Below are positions 32,877 to 44,838 of a stretch of 64,000 bases of DNA, piece after piece (position 1 is the stretch's first letter; each line of letters starts with the position of its first letter). The translations under genes and the position numbers were made by a program. The notes below the pieces were generated by a model that did not search any database, had not been told where the DNA came from, and saw only the letters and a program-made list of their open reading frames with translations. Source of the DNA: Isoetes taiwanensis (Eukaryota; Streptophyta; Lycopodiopsida; Isoetales; Isoetaceae); assembly GCA_021234155.1 (NCBI GenBank), contig JAJEKV010000057.1, forward strand, positions 3,939,821-4,003,820, written 5' to 3'.

Positions 32877-35800
32877 CACAAGGCATCCAAAATTAAAACA
32901 CTACATGGTTTTTCCCATGGTTGTGACTAGAAAACCATTCTACAAAACCAATACATGTTTGTGGGTTGATATCATTAAAAACCATATGAGGCTAAACTAA
33001 TGAGTTATTTTGTAAGGTTTGTTAGGGTGGTGTTATTGTATGGTAATTGCTAATGGCTTCCTTGTAGAGTTTTTTAAAATGGTATAGCATGTTGGTAAAT
33101 TTATGTGGTATATTACAGTGTTTTAAGGCTATGGTTTGTCCCTATGGTATAACACGATAGTGTGGATGTGGTTTAATATGCTACTCTATTAATGTGATTC
33201 TATAGTGTGGTTGGTTATTATGGTGAACTAACATGGCTAATTGTCATGGTAAATGCACATGGTTCGCAATGTGTTAAATTCAAATTACTATTATTATTTG
33301 TAATAGTTTATTCCAAATGTGCATGGTTTTGTTATGCATAATCTTCATGGTTTATCATTTATAAACCCGTGATGGTTATCATTTATAAACCCGTGATGAT
33401 AACCAGTAACACTTTGTTTAAACCATTTCAACTTTATTTAACTAAAATCTATTAAGGAGTAATGTTTTGTTGTTTAAAGCATTTCAAGATTATTTAACAA
33501 GAATGTGGATGGTTTTTTTATGTATTGATGCTTTCGCGGAGCAAGGGGATTTGAACCCCAACCATTTCCAAAACTCATAAACAATAATAAATCTATTTTT
33601 AAAAATACATACAAAACAAATTCAGATAGAAACATCTTATAAAAGAAAGTATTGACTACACTTGTAGGTAAGTACATAAATAACAGAAACATTACCACTA
33701 CTTCCATCCGGTGATGCAATAAAGTATGAAAAGATAAAAGACTCATGTAAATTGTACCAAGATCTGACATATAAAAGCGTATAAACTCACATACCTTGTA
33801 GCAGAAAGATTGCAAAGCTATTTTACTCAAGCTATGTTGGAGATATACTTCTCAAGATATGTTGATCTTCTTTTGTTTTCACAACTTTAAAATACAAAAA
33901 AAACCTCTAATAATACCTGATTGTTTTCGATGGTTGAGTTTCAGGAAACTAATGTTTTAATGGCACTTTTTGACTAAGTTACAAGCTGCCAAGCATCATT
34001 CGTAGTCTGGACCAAGATTTCCTGCAAATGGGAGTCTGAAAAACAGTAGCTACATGAATGGCATAGCAAACACAGCTAAAGTTGGAAGGTACTTGCCATA
34101 ACCAGCCTGAGCTTCCATTTTCCAGAGGTGTAGTTTCACAGGAAGGTAATAAATTTCCTTCTTATGCCTCTAAATTTCCTTGGTATGCCTCTGTAGTATA
34201 AAAGAATCGGGGTTATAATCAGAAAGAAAATAAAAGGGAAGAACTAAATAGCAACAACAATGAAGGGAGAACACGGAGGTAGAATTGCGGCTCAAATACT
34301 TAGCAAGCCCAACATAGCTTCATCATAAAATGAGGCCCATTTGCGGTGGAATATATTCGCCCGAGGTGACTTATCGCTCTTATAGCCATTTCTTGAGAAA
34401 AACATAAATTTGGATCCATTGATTTAGCCTCCATTGATTTCGTCTCCAGCCCAGAAAATAGAAGCCAAAAAGATTGCAGAGGGCCCCGTGTAATGGATTG
34501 TTTTAGAGCTAGAATGAAGAGAGGAATAGAGTAGCGAAGCTAAATTACCTTCGTAATAGAGGTTGCCGTCCCCAACTCCGACTCTCAAATGGGTTGCCGC
34601 TTAAGGCCCCGCCTTTGGATATGCCATCACCAAGCTTATGCGCCATCGCCAAGCAGCTCCATTGATGCCAAAAATCAACCGAGAAACCAAGCTACGAGAG
34701 ATTTTATAGGAACGATAGCAAAGGCGCCATGCCATGCCATGGCATTCCGACAAGCGGGATGCTCCATACTTTCCAAGAAGAAGAAAAAAAAAAACTTATA
34801 GCCGGACTAACCGACCCGCCATGCAAGCAAGAAACAAAAATGTATAGGGGGTCTCCAAAGCAGAGGGGCGGTATTTGTTACCGCACCGGATTGGAAAATG
34901 AGGCCGGATATGGAGCGTCGATTTTTAAAAAATAGAAAAGGTTAATCAGAGTTCTTCATTCAAGGTTAATAGAATCGGGAATTGAAGAATAAATATACCT
35001 TTCTTGAAAGCGCCGGACCCCTTAGCTCCTCGTCTCGATGGATTAAGCATGCCAGACATGAAGATCTAGCTTTATAGGGAAACTGTTCATGTATAAATGC
35101 CTGAAAAGTGCCGGAATGGGCATGCAGAGATCAAGCTCATGCAGAGATCAAGCACATGCAGCTGCATGGTGCAGAAGGAGTTAGCGCCATAGCTGGAGCT
35201 TTAAAATCTCACCATGCCGGAATGGAGTGGTCGCCATGGCCATGGCCATGGCCTCTCTGCTAAGGAGGAAGAAAATGTTAAGGTGCCAGGCTCGAATTTT
35301 TCCCGGACGGTACAGTCCTGTCATGATTTTTTCGTATGGAGAGAGGTCGGTGGAGGCGGACAGCCTGGGAAACCCCACGTGTCTACCTAATATTTCAACT
35401 TGTCGTTGATGTCCTCTTCCCGCCCGCTTTATTGGTGATAACACTTTAAAAAGTAAGGTTTCCACCTTTAATCGAGGTTAGGTTTCCATCTGTTTTCTCT
35501 TTTCAACAATTTTCAATAAGGCTACAAATTTTGCATGGTGGTGTTTTATTGCTAAAATCTTTAGCATGGGCGTTGTTTTATTTTAAAAACTTGGTGGTGA
35601 TCCTCATTCCAACTGCTTCATGTATGAGTAGTGGACATGGAAAACTTCATTTGGTAGATTAGCACAGACAATGCAGATTCGTCATACAATAACCATATTG
35701 CTGTTGAACCATACAATTAGAACCATATTCTTGTTGAATTTGGTTGGTCCTTTGAAGCATTAAGACGTGTGAAACTTTTAAGTTTGAATCTAAAGTGGGA

Positions 35801-38305
35801 AAATTTGATAGGAATTCAAAAGTGGGAATCCCAGGGTCATCGATCGTAGCACCCATCTATCCTTTGGGCAAAGAACATGGGGCAATAATGCAGCAGGTTC
35901 AAATCCCACGTGTTCTCGAATCAAACGGTTTCTTAGGTTGTAAATTTATTTATTTTTTATTTTTTTTCCAAATCATTTAGGGACCAAGCCCGCATGATTG
36001 TTCAGACGCTATGATTGTTTATAGTGTATGGTCGGAGTTATGAGTTCCCAATGTACCAGATGGACTAATATGCATGCATGGGGGTATATTTAGTGCCCAT
36101 TTGTAATTTTCCATGTTGGAGGTGTAAGTTTGATGTAAGTCTCTCCATGTGTGTGATTCTTAGCTATGTTTTATACTATTTTTGTTCTATCATGGTAACC
36201 AACCTTCTTGGTTGCATTCCCCAAGGTTACATGGTGTCGAGTTCAAACCCTAGTCTTAATTGCACACTTGGTGGTGGTACGAGTACCCCCCATGTATGTG
36301 CTCAAGCATTTGACACAAATAATGAAAAACTACTGAGAATAAATTGTTTGGTAGTAACATGAGTGCAATAAATGGGGCTCCTATAGCAACAATAATGGAT
36401 TTTGTGGGTGATTGCGTAGTTTGCAGTTGTACCCATTAAGTACCTGGGAGGCATCAATTGTTTGGTTCTGGTCATTTTTGTACGGAGGGAGTGGTGTTCC
36501 AATATTAGTCCTATCTCTGGTATGAGGTGTTCTGCGGTTTGAGCTTCAAATAGGTTCATTGAGCTTGTTCTATTCCATTCCATTCCATTCTATAACATAA
36601 ATCATTTTGGTGTAGCCCCGGGGGATTCAGTATTGTTTGTAGTATGGGACATCTGCGTGCAAGAAAGGGGTTCTTTCTTTACCATTTCGTACTTGTATAC
36701 TTACCATTAGGGGTTTTCTTTGCCACTATCTGGGGTAAAATATATACCTTAGGGGTTAAATTAGTTTCCAAAGATCAGTATACTAGGGATGTTTTTGGCC
36801 ACCCTTCAAATGCAGATGTTCACCCCCTTATTACTATGTGCATCCCTCGGGGGTGTAGGAACCACAGGATTGTCATCTTTAGATTCAATAATGTATGAAT
36901 AAAAGAAAGATAGTAAACAAAGTTTAGGAGGTACATTTCAGGTAGTGTGCTACGAAATGATGTTATTTTTGCATCTTTGGCAAGAACCACATTTGAGGCA
37001 GGTGCTGAGCAATTGTGTCATTTTTGCATTTGTTGTTAAGTGAGCTCCAGTTTGCTAGGTTATTGGCGTGGCAAAATAGTGAAAGAAAGAATCTGTAAAA
37101 TCTGAAAACCAGAGCGAAGGAGCAAAATGAAAGGAAGAAGAAACCTAGAATGCACCAAGTGAATCAAAACAGGTTGTTCGAAAACAAAAATAAAGGAAAC
37201 CAAGCCGGAAAAGGCTTAAGCGAACGCCGAAATTAGTGTTAACGACGTTAGGCAAGCAGTCCCTAAAATGTTTTAAATGAGTAGATTGTTCTTTGTGTAG
37301 ATGATGAACATGAAGTAGCTAAATATTGTTTTCCACTAAAAGAGGCTTCAAGAAAGAGGCTTTTGTGGTAATATATATATTTTTTACTTTCTTCAAGAAA
37401 GAAATATAATAAAACATGTCCTTCAATTTTAATTGAATAGATTTTAAGAAATTATATTATTGGTTTGCATGCTTGTGATTGTCCTTCTATGAAGTCCTTG
37501 TATTAAGTCTCGTAGATAATTTGGATACTATAGATGATAAAAAACAATTTAATTAATGAGAAAGTCATCTCGAGAATAATTCCCATCTTTCAAAGATTGT
37601 TATAGCATGATATTTTACTTCTCAATACATACTTGGGCCATGGGATACTAAATTGGTATCGAAAAATGGAAATCATGATATAAACCTTAGTTAATATAGA
37701 AGTGTGAATGCAAAACTGCACCACTATCCGATTGGTCTCCGTGGGCGATAAAAAACATTCAATTCAATTCTATGTTGGTTCTGCACTACGGATAGCGACA
37801 TCTTTTTAGGTGATATTTATGAACGTTCACCATGACAATTAGCTCAGTATTGAAAGTATGCTACAAACCACAACCATTTTATAACATAAACTATGATAAT
37901 AGAAAACTAGCATGAATAACCACCATGGCATTTAAATTGGTTAAAAAACCACACCATAAAGTACTTCAACTTCGTGTCAATAGAAAACCAACATAAACAA
38001 CCATTACCATATTTAAAGTGGTGTTCAAAAACTATGTTGCAAACCAATATTGAATTAATAACCATAGTACATTAGAAAACCAACATGAATGACCACCGTT
38101 GATGTTAGAAACTATAAAATAAACTAATTTTGGTTTTGAAAAGCCACGCTACAACAGAAAATCAACATGAATAACCACGTACTAGTTATAAAAACCACTA
38201 TGTTATGTGGTTTTTATTAAGAATAAAATTTTTATCATAAAAAACCACATCTATAGTGGTTTATCAGTGGTTTATTATAGTGATTAAAGTTTTGGGTGCC
38301 TTGTG
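32877..38305. mobile_element. CACTA-like DNA transposon, non-autonomous, 5429 bp
   Basis: The left end reads CACAAGGCATCCAAAATTAA. The right end, read inward, is CACAAGGCACCCAAAACTTT. Both run into CACTA about 23 bp in. TAT flanks the element on both sides (32874-32876, 38306-38308). A homologous empty site exists in this window: gene A reads GATCCGGCTATGGCGAGC at 28886-28903, exactly as expected before insertion. Subterminal zones at 32905-33480 and 37850-38260 carry inverted variants of AACCAACATGAATAACCAC. No transposase frame is visible. The interior 33500-37840 is mostly non-coding, with a higher-GC block 34240-35480 that may be captured host DNA. Confidence 0.85.
36185..36275 (+). other. 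Possible tRNA-derived SINE remnant
   Basis: ATGGTAACCAACCTTC followed ~45 bp later by GAGTTCAAACCCTAG resembles the A and B boxes of an RNA polymerase III promoter. There is no clear tail or target duplication. Confidence 0.25.
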
Positions 38306-38306
38306 T

Positions 38307-38870
38307 ATGGCGAGCGTGGTGGGAGGTGTGAAGCGGATAAGGGCATGGGACGGCTGTGACGATCTTGAGGAGCTAAAAGCCATTCTGGCGGAGAAGGAAG
38401 AGCAGATCGAGATCTCCAAGAAGCAAACTGAATCGCTTTTGGAAGAGCTCAAGAAATCGACGACTGCAGAGCCAGCCAAAAAGCAGAGAATCGATGATGA
38501 ACCCGTACGCAAGAACAAGGATTCCGCCAAGAAGCTTCGAACCAATATCCGGCAGCAGGTTCTTAAGCAAATGGAGTACAGTAGTGCTTTAAAATGTAGG
38601 TCAAAAAGTATTTCTGTTGAAATGATGCAGCTTTCTGAATCCGATTTAAAATCCATTTTGGGTGATGCTGTTTTCTCAAAAGCATCGCAAGGATCTCAGC
38701 TTATCAAAGTGCAGGCTACTGAAGATGATGTGGGTAAAATTTTTGACTGCAACTTCTCCAAAAAGCTCCGCTATGGCGCTGCACTCGTTCTTGATGATGG
38801 TCTCACTTTTATTTACCACGCAGAGACCTCTATTCTGACCATTGCAGGCTCCTTTAGGATGACCAAATGA
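38307..38870 (+). CDS. Coiled-coil protein, gene B (copy of gene A), start codon regenerated by a transposon
   Basis: This is the same protein as gene A with about ten substitutions and one extra residue near the start (MASVVGG against MASLGG). The coiled coil, the basic AKKQR/AKKLR stretch and the C-terminal FRMTK are all kept. Homology to gene A covers only TAGATCCGGCTAT (32864-32876, now left of the transposon) plus 38309-38904, and ends ~34 bp after the stop codon. The CACTA element inserted inside the start codon region; the duplicated TAT followed by the resident G recreates ATG. An in-frame ATG at 38256 inside the transposon end would add 17 residues. Native upstream control has been lost, so any expression would depend on the transposon end. 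Confidence 0.7.
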   Translation: MASVVGGVKRIRAWDGCDDLEELKAILAEKEEQIEISKKQTESLLEELKKSTTAEPAKKQRIDDEPVRKNKDSAKKLRTNIRQQVLKQMEYSSALKCRSKSISVEMMQLSESDLKSILGDAVFSKASQGSQLIKVQATEDDVGKIFDCNFSKKLRYGAALVLDDGLTFIYHAETSILTIAGSFRMTK

Positions 38871-39188
38871 TAAAACTAACTTATGGTCTTTGTATATAAA
38901 GTGGTCTTTGCATATTTTGGCATTACTTTCAAGATCGTGTATCTCTTTTGTAGCATGTGTTGGAAACATGCTTCTAATGCACATGAAGAAATAGATTAAG
39001 ATTAGACATTTTCAACAATCCTTTCCAAGCATTCAATTTTACTTACCCTTGAATGATGGTTGCTTATGATAATGTGGCTAGCGTATTTCTCTTGGATAAG
39101 AGGTATATTGGTTTATTTACAGTGAAGGCAAGGAATAAGCTTTCTATGTAAAAATAAAAATGAAAAAGAGCTAGTAAAGTCATGAATA

Positions 39189-39252
39189 GCCGTCAGATCA
39201 AAGATAAACCAACGGCTTTGATTTTGATCCTGGTCTTCCTGTCTGATTGGTC
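39189..39252 (+). repeat. 64-bp block shared with 14413-14476
   Basis: Both copies read GCCGTC(A/G)GAT at the start, then TTGATCCT(G/C)GTCTTCCTGTCT and (G/C)ATTGGTC, without gaps. CCAAT-type ATTGGTC words follow (ATTGGTCC occurs twice here), so this may be a promoter piece of a host gene family. Confidence 0.6.
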
Positions 39253-39390
39253 CCTCTTTTGGCGGGATTCTGATTGGTCCGTTTTGGCGGGATTCTTGGC
39301 GCCTCAGAATTGAGCCCATCGCTCCCATTCCGGCTATGGCGATGGAGACTTCATCTATCCTCATACAGATGCTCTGCCTGAAATAAAACA

Positions 39391-39487
39391 GACCATTCAT
39401 CTGCCTTCATCTGTTTGGGTCCTCATTTTGTGATACAAGACCATTCGTCTGCCTTCATCTGTTTGGGGTCCTCATTTTGTGATACAA
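39391..39487 (+). repeat. 48-bp tandem duplication
   Basis: GACCATTC(A/G)TCTGCC...GTGATACAA occurs twice in a row (39391-39438, 39439-39487). The open frame starting at 39479 has no recognisable domain. The interval 39730-41390 shows no supported gene. Confidence 0.8.
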
Positions 39488-41394
39488 GATGACGATGGCA
39501 ACATATGGAGCATATGTAAGGGCAGCGGCGATCTGCTAAAGGTAACCAATTTCCACTTCACGAATCCGGAGGTAAAAGTTATGCCTGTGCTGCGAGGTCA
39601 ATCTTTGTGGCAGTGCATCCAACTAGCAGGGCTGGATCGTAACCTTGGTTTGTACTGTTTGGCCACAGTTCCGGAGGCAAGGGGATTTTTTATGTGTGGA
39701 AAGACAAGGCCCTTTCACATCTGCTGAATCTTTTCTTGCCCTTGACATTTAAATTCTGCAATTATTTCAAATTGGTCCGCAGGGCTCCTTCGTGAAGAAT
39801 ATAACTGGGCGGCCTGCAGATGGGCGATGCTGCTGGAGTTTTCTCTGGCCTGAGCAGTTTTATGTCAAGATAGAGCAGTTTTATGTCAAGATAGAGATTT
39901 TTGAGTTCAAATGGGTGTTCCTGAGTGCCGAAGCTAGGTGAAATCCGAAGCAAGCTATGGCTCGGGCTATGCTTTCGGCGAGGCTAGGTTGCTGAAGCAA
40001 GTTATGGCTATGGCGAAGTTAGGTATGGCTATGGTTTTTAAGAAACGAAGATTTCCATCATAGAACAGAGAAACTATAGAACAGAAAAACACTCTGATGG
40101 CGATGATGCACACAAAGAAGGTATTAATGCACAAAACCTGTTCTGCATTTCTTCCATTCAAAATTCAATCTCGAGATGTTTTTTTGCAGTCTTACAAGCA
40201 TTAAGGAATTATCTGAAGCGAAAGTGATAAAATACGGCGCCACAGTTCACCAAACAGCCCTTCCTAAAAAACAGGTTCTTCTTCTTATATGCAAGCTTTG
40301 ACAATTGTGCTAGATAATAAAAGAAATAGAAAGATTGAACGCCATTTTAGAAGACCATGAGACAGATATTCATCAAGCCTCCCTTGAAAGAAGCCAATGT
40401 TATTGTTTTCAATGCTTAACTCTGATTTTACATTGCCCAGAAGAGGAACCCTGACAGGAATTGTTTATGGTCAATGGTATATAAGGCCACGATCAACACA
40501 TTGGTGGTTCAATCTGATTTGTGCTTTAATCTGTGCTTTAGTCTGATCTAGGTTGCACCGGACATATTTTAACATCGTGGCGGAATGTATATTGTATTGC
40601 CATTGCTCTCCATCAAACATAGGAGTCAAATTGAAGTTTTTGAAGTTGTTATTGCAGCAATGCTGTTTTGACGTTGTTATTGCAGCCTTCTTTATGAATG
40701 TTTTCCAGCAATGTTATTTTATTTTAGAGTTTTCAGCCATTAACTCCTGCTTTTTGGTCTCATATGCTTACATAGTTCGGATGGCAGAATGGACAGTAGA
40801 AAGTATCCAGCATTTTTTGGTACAGCTGCATATCAGTATCAGTACCACTGATTTTGTCCCACAAATACTGTAGCACTGTGGTTCATGATGAAATCAATAG
40901 CATGTTTTGCAAAATCCATAACCATAGATTGTACATGCACGAAGATATCCTATGTATATATCACTAATGGATTTGAAAGGCATGTCACAGCATATATTGT
41001 TTGCCTCTTCTACCCACCTTACACGGCATATAAGATCAACACCTTACACAGCATATAAGATCAACCATAGCGCATACATCTCTCATCTGTTAGTGACTGG
41101 CCATGGGATTTAGAAATGGAGTGAAAGTAATGGTGCCTTTAATCCACAAAGTCTACATATTGGGATGTAGATAACTCACATTTCAGTTTGTCTGGATTCC
41201 TCTCTACAAAATTATAGTTGTTGCTTGGCGAATGTATTATGTGGCTCAATGTATGAGGTTGTCTTTTGTCGATCCTTGTTTTTTTTAACTCTTACAAGCT
41301 GAAATAACAAAGTGTTGCACAATATGAAGTATTCTAACTCCTTGAATTGCTGCACAGCCAACCAGAAGTTAAATAGAAGTAATGTTTACATGTT

Positions 41395-41465
41395 CAGTGG
41401 AGAGAATTGAACCCTCTTAGCCATGCTTTTTTGGCTAGACCACCAATCCCCCCTGCATCATCAAA
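41395..41465 (-). other. Possible tRNA-derived SINE remnant
   Basis: On - the sequence reads GATTGGTGGTCTAGCC (A-box-like) followed by AGAGGGTTCAATTCTCTCC (B-box-like, with a short stem). It does not fold into a full tRNA. The stretch 41470-43766 holds no gene I can support. Confidence 0.25.
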
Positions 41466-43766
41466 CCAAGCAAACAATCAGAAACAATTCAAACCAAGCA
41501 AACAATCAGAAACAATTTGCAACTCTTGCAAAAAATAGCCATCACCATTACACATGAGAATGGAAATCTACATTGAAAAAAAAAGACCATAAGATGGCAC
41601 GTCTTTTACATGGTATCAAGAAGTAATGAAGGAAGAATGGTACATATGACCATCTCCCTTGCAACATTAAAAATTGCCTTGCAATCAAATTAGGCAGCAA
41701 ACAAAGACAAAAAACATTTCTATCCTTATATTCTTAGGCTTTTCAAGTAGTCATTTGCCTCTGCTCTGTAAACATCATCAAGACACTTGGTCTTCTTCAA
41801 CCAAAGCAAGCTATGCTTAGGGCTATGCTTTAGGTGGGGCCCTGGGAGGTGAGTAGCAAGGTTTTGAATATTAGAGTTCCCTTAGAATTTGTTATTTGTG
41901 ATGAGGCATGCAAAAAGGAGAGCAAGTGAATGTGAGTGGCTGGTCACAATTTCTTTGTAAATGCTGGATGTCTTTTAGGCGAGAGGGGGGAGGAGAATTT
42001 GAGAAGCTGTAGTATGGGAAGTTCTGTAGGTATATTAGAACACCATGTTTTGAGTTGTTAGTGTTTCAAAAGTAGCCTATGTATTTTGGAATTTATAGGT
42101 AAAAATTTTATAACCTTTTTGGCAATGTCAGTGAGTTGCTTCAGTGTGCTATTTTCGTGGAGTTGGTCAATCACATTTGTGGTGTGTGCAGGCAAAGTTG
42201 CTTGGGTATGTAAGACGGCGTATCCCAAGTTTGTATGACATGAGTTATTGGTTCAAAGGTAGCCTATGTGCTACTTGGTATGAGATGTACATGAAAGGAT
42301 TTCATTTACTTTTTTTGGGAGGTGTAGTTGCAATGCAGGGCTATATTGCTAAATCACAAATATACTAAATCAATTTTTAGCATTTTAATGTTTCTCTATA
42401 TTTCAATATTAAGTATTTTGATGAAGTCAATCGTCTTGGGAGTCTTTATCATAAAGACTCATTACATAGCATGTTGTAAGGGGTTGTTGATATCGAAACC
42501 CTAGTTACTAATAAATGATAGCATCAATCTGGCGTAAAGGTCACGAAAAGAATTTGAGATGATCCTCTTTGCCTTGCTTCCTTGTCAAGTTCATTCATAA
42601 AATCCATGCCGCTTACTTCATTTGTAATGCTGATGGCCATTGCCCATATTCTTGTATTGCAAAGGAGATATGGACATAATTTTCGACCGGTCTTCTCTGT
42701 TTTCTTGTTGAGCAATTGCCTCAAAAAAAAAAAAGCATCCATATATGAGTCTTCCTATGTGATGTTTATATCTGATGTCTGAAGTATCCTCTAATAGAGA
42801 TAATTTTTGAATGATCGAGCAGAGGCCCAATTATTTGCAAGTAATTTGGCAACGAGCGATTAACTTTAGAAATATGATTCAGATGCCTTCCAGTCTGAAT
42901 GAAGTGGCCATAATAAACCAATGTCTACCAAGCTTTTATGTCCCTTATAAATGCATTTTAATATGCTTTTATGCATTATTTTCAGGAAAGAACTAGAGTG
43001 CACCTTATCAATCTGCGAAACGCTGATGAAAGTTCACAACATCTTTGTGCAAGGGCAAAATAACTGAGGGCATAAAGCTCGAATAGATTTTCTAAGCTTC
43101 GGGGATATATAATGTATAGTCCTATTGCAGCATTGGCAGCGTGGACATTAATTTATGAACGTCAACCTCCAGCAAGTTCGAACTCAAATTGAAATGTACC
43201 AATAAGCGTGTAGCAAATACATGCATGACATCTTTGTCTCCCCTACTGATAAGCAAGTATGCAACAATAATATCCTGACATGCAACTCTGCACTATTGGC
43301 AAATCAGCCATATTAAAAGCACTGTGTAATAGTAGCATCAATAAACATTCATTTATGCAAGTCAAATTGACATGTTGGATGCACATGTATCCGGCTATTA
43401 GGGCATCAACCTTGCAAATACGATCTTCACGTAGGGCATCAACTTGCACCTTCATAAGTTAAACAACATATTTCTACAATTATGCTATATAATAAACTTT
43501 AATAGCAAGAGAACTGTCATTTCCGCTTGCCTCTTTGCTAATTTGATACTTTCAGTAATCATCAGGATACTACTCTCTAGCTGGCATATTAAAGGATCGG
43601 CATTTTCTTTATTTCTGTCTCAAAGCCTATATGGTCTAACTCCATTTTCCTAGAAGTTAAAAGAACTTGGTGATAATGTCTCTGCCTAGCTGCAAATTTG
43701 TTGAAAAGATTTGTCATACCTTAATCTTGAATAACATGGCCATTTAGAAAAGATGCATATTGAAAG

Positions 43767-44467
43767 TTTTTTTTTTTTTGAAGAATATAAGAATATATTA
43801 AACCACTAGAATGCGATCAAGTACAATGATAAGTGTGGTGCTAAGAAATGAAGCGCCCATCATGATCCACAATCTGTAGGAATGTCGACCAACAAATTTC
43901 CCGCTTAACTGTGCCAGACAAGCTTGAGACTTGGTAAGCCTGCCACAACTTATGCCTCAAGATCGGAACCAACCGAAAAAAGCTAAGCACTGCATTCTGA
44001 AAGACCTTCGCTCTCCGTCTTTTTCAAATCAGCCACAAAAGCCAAGCTCTGCATAAATGAAACGCCTGCCGCTTGGCCAATGCCCACCTGCTAGGAAGGA
44101 CTCCCAAGAGAATCTTCTGACTGCATAGTGAAGTCCCAAAGAGGGCTCTCACCCAGGACCAAGCTGCCCCTACCTCTGTGCATAGGACAAAACAGTGCTC
44201 AATGGTCTCACGTCGCGTCCCACATAAAGGGCATGTTTCCGCTACCTGAGGCTTGAATCTGTGGACTCTGACGTTCACCCTGAGGCTACAGTGAAAGATC
44301 TGCCACAAAAGGGTACGGACTTTAGGAGGAGGCAATGTATTCCACGCCCACTTCCACATGGCAGGCCACTTACTCCCTGGAAGCTTAAGCGACCATTTAT
44401 CTGAAGGCGGCAATGGTGAATCTGATTTGATCCTACACAACACTGCACCATTGCAGTTCAGAGCCAT
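43767..44467 (-). mobile_element. 3' end of an L1-type LINE
   Basis: On - an open frame of 147 codons carries the zf-RVT region: WSLKLPGSKWPAMWKWAWNT, LWQIFHCSLRVNVRVHRF and CPLCGTRRETIEHC. A poly(A) tail follows (T-run 43767-43779 on +). It is a 5'-truncated copy. The zf-RVT sequence is close to that of the LINE at 52.9-55.9 kb (CPLCGQCVETIEHC), so both may belong to one family. Confidence 0.85.
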
Positions 44468-44671
44468 TTCTTGTCAAATACTACTCGCTCTGTTGTTATC
44501 CACATTAGAAATTTAGGATTGCAATGTCATAGAGATAGTAAATGCAAAACAATCTGGAGTTACAGAACAAGGTGAAGTTTTATCCAGACTTTGTTTCGAA
44601 GCTATTGGCATCAAGAAGCCTGGGTCAAAGACTCTAGATTCTTCTGAGAAAGCAATGTATTTAACCCTACT

Positions 44672-44838
44672 ATGAATTTGTTGTTGGTCACGAGCATTAC
44701 ATAGTGGTCATCTTATCTTTGCGGCATTCTGCCAAACGAGATTAACAAGGAGACATCATGATATGAATTTGTTGTTGGTCATGAGCATTACATAGTGGTC
44801 ATTTTATCTTTGCGGCATTCTGCCAGATGAGATTAAAT
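44672..44838 (+). repeat. 91-bp tandem duplication
   Basis: ATGAATTTGTTGTTGGTCA(C/T)GAGC begins at 44672 and again at 44763, and the similarity continues to CTGCCA(A/G)A(C/T)GAGATTA. No gene is supported between 44840 and 46750, only short frames. Confidence 0.8.

Noticed and set aside
33535-33600. tRNA gene on - (GGTTCAAATCCCC-type T-arm)
   Set aside because: Only a T-arm-like segment is present. I could not form an acceptor stem or anticodon arm.
40553-40873. 106-codon + frame
   Set aside because: The composition is that of translated AT-rich DNA (many F, C, I). No homology is apparent and there are no flanking gene signals.
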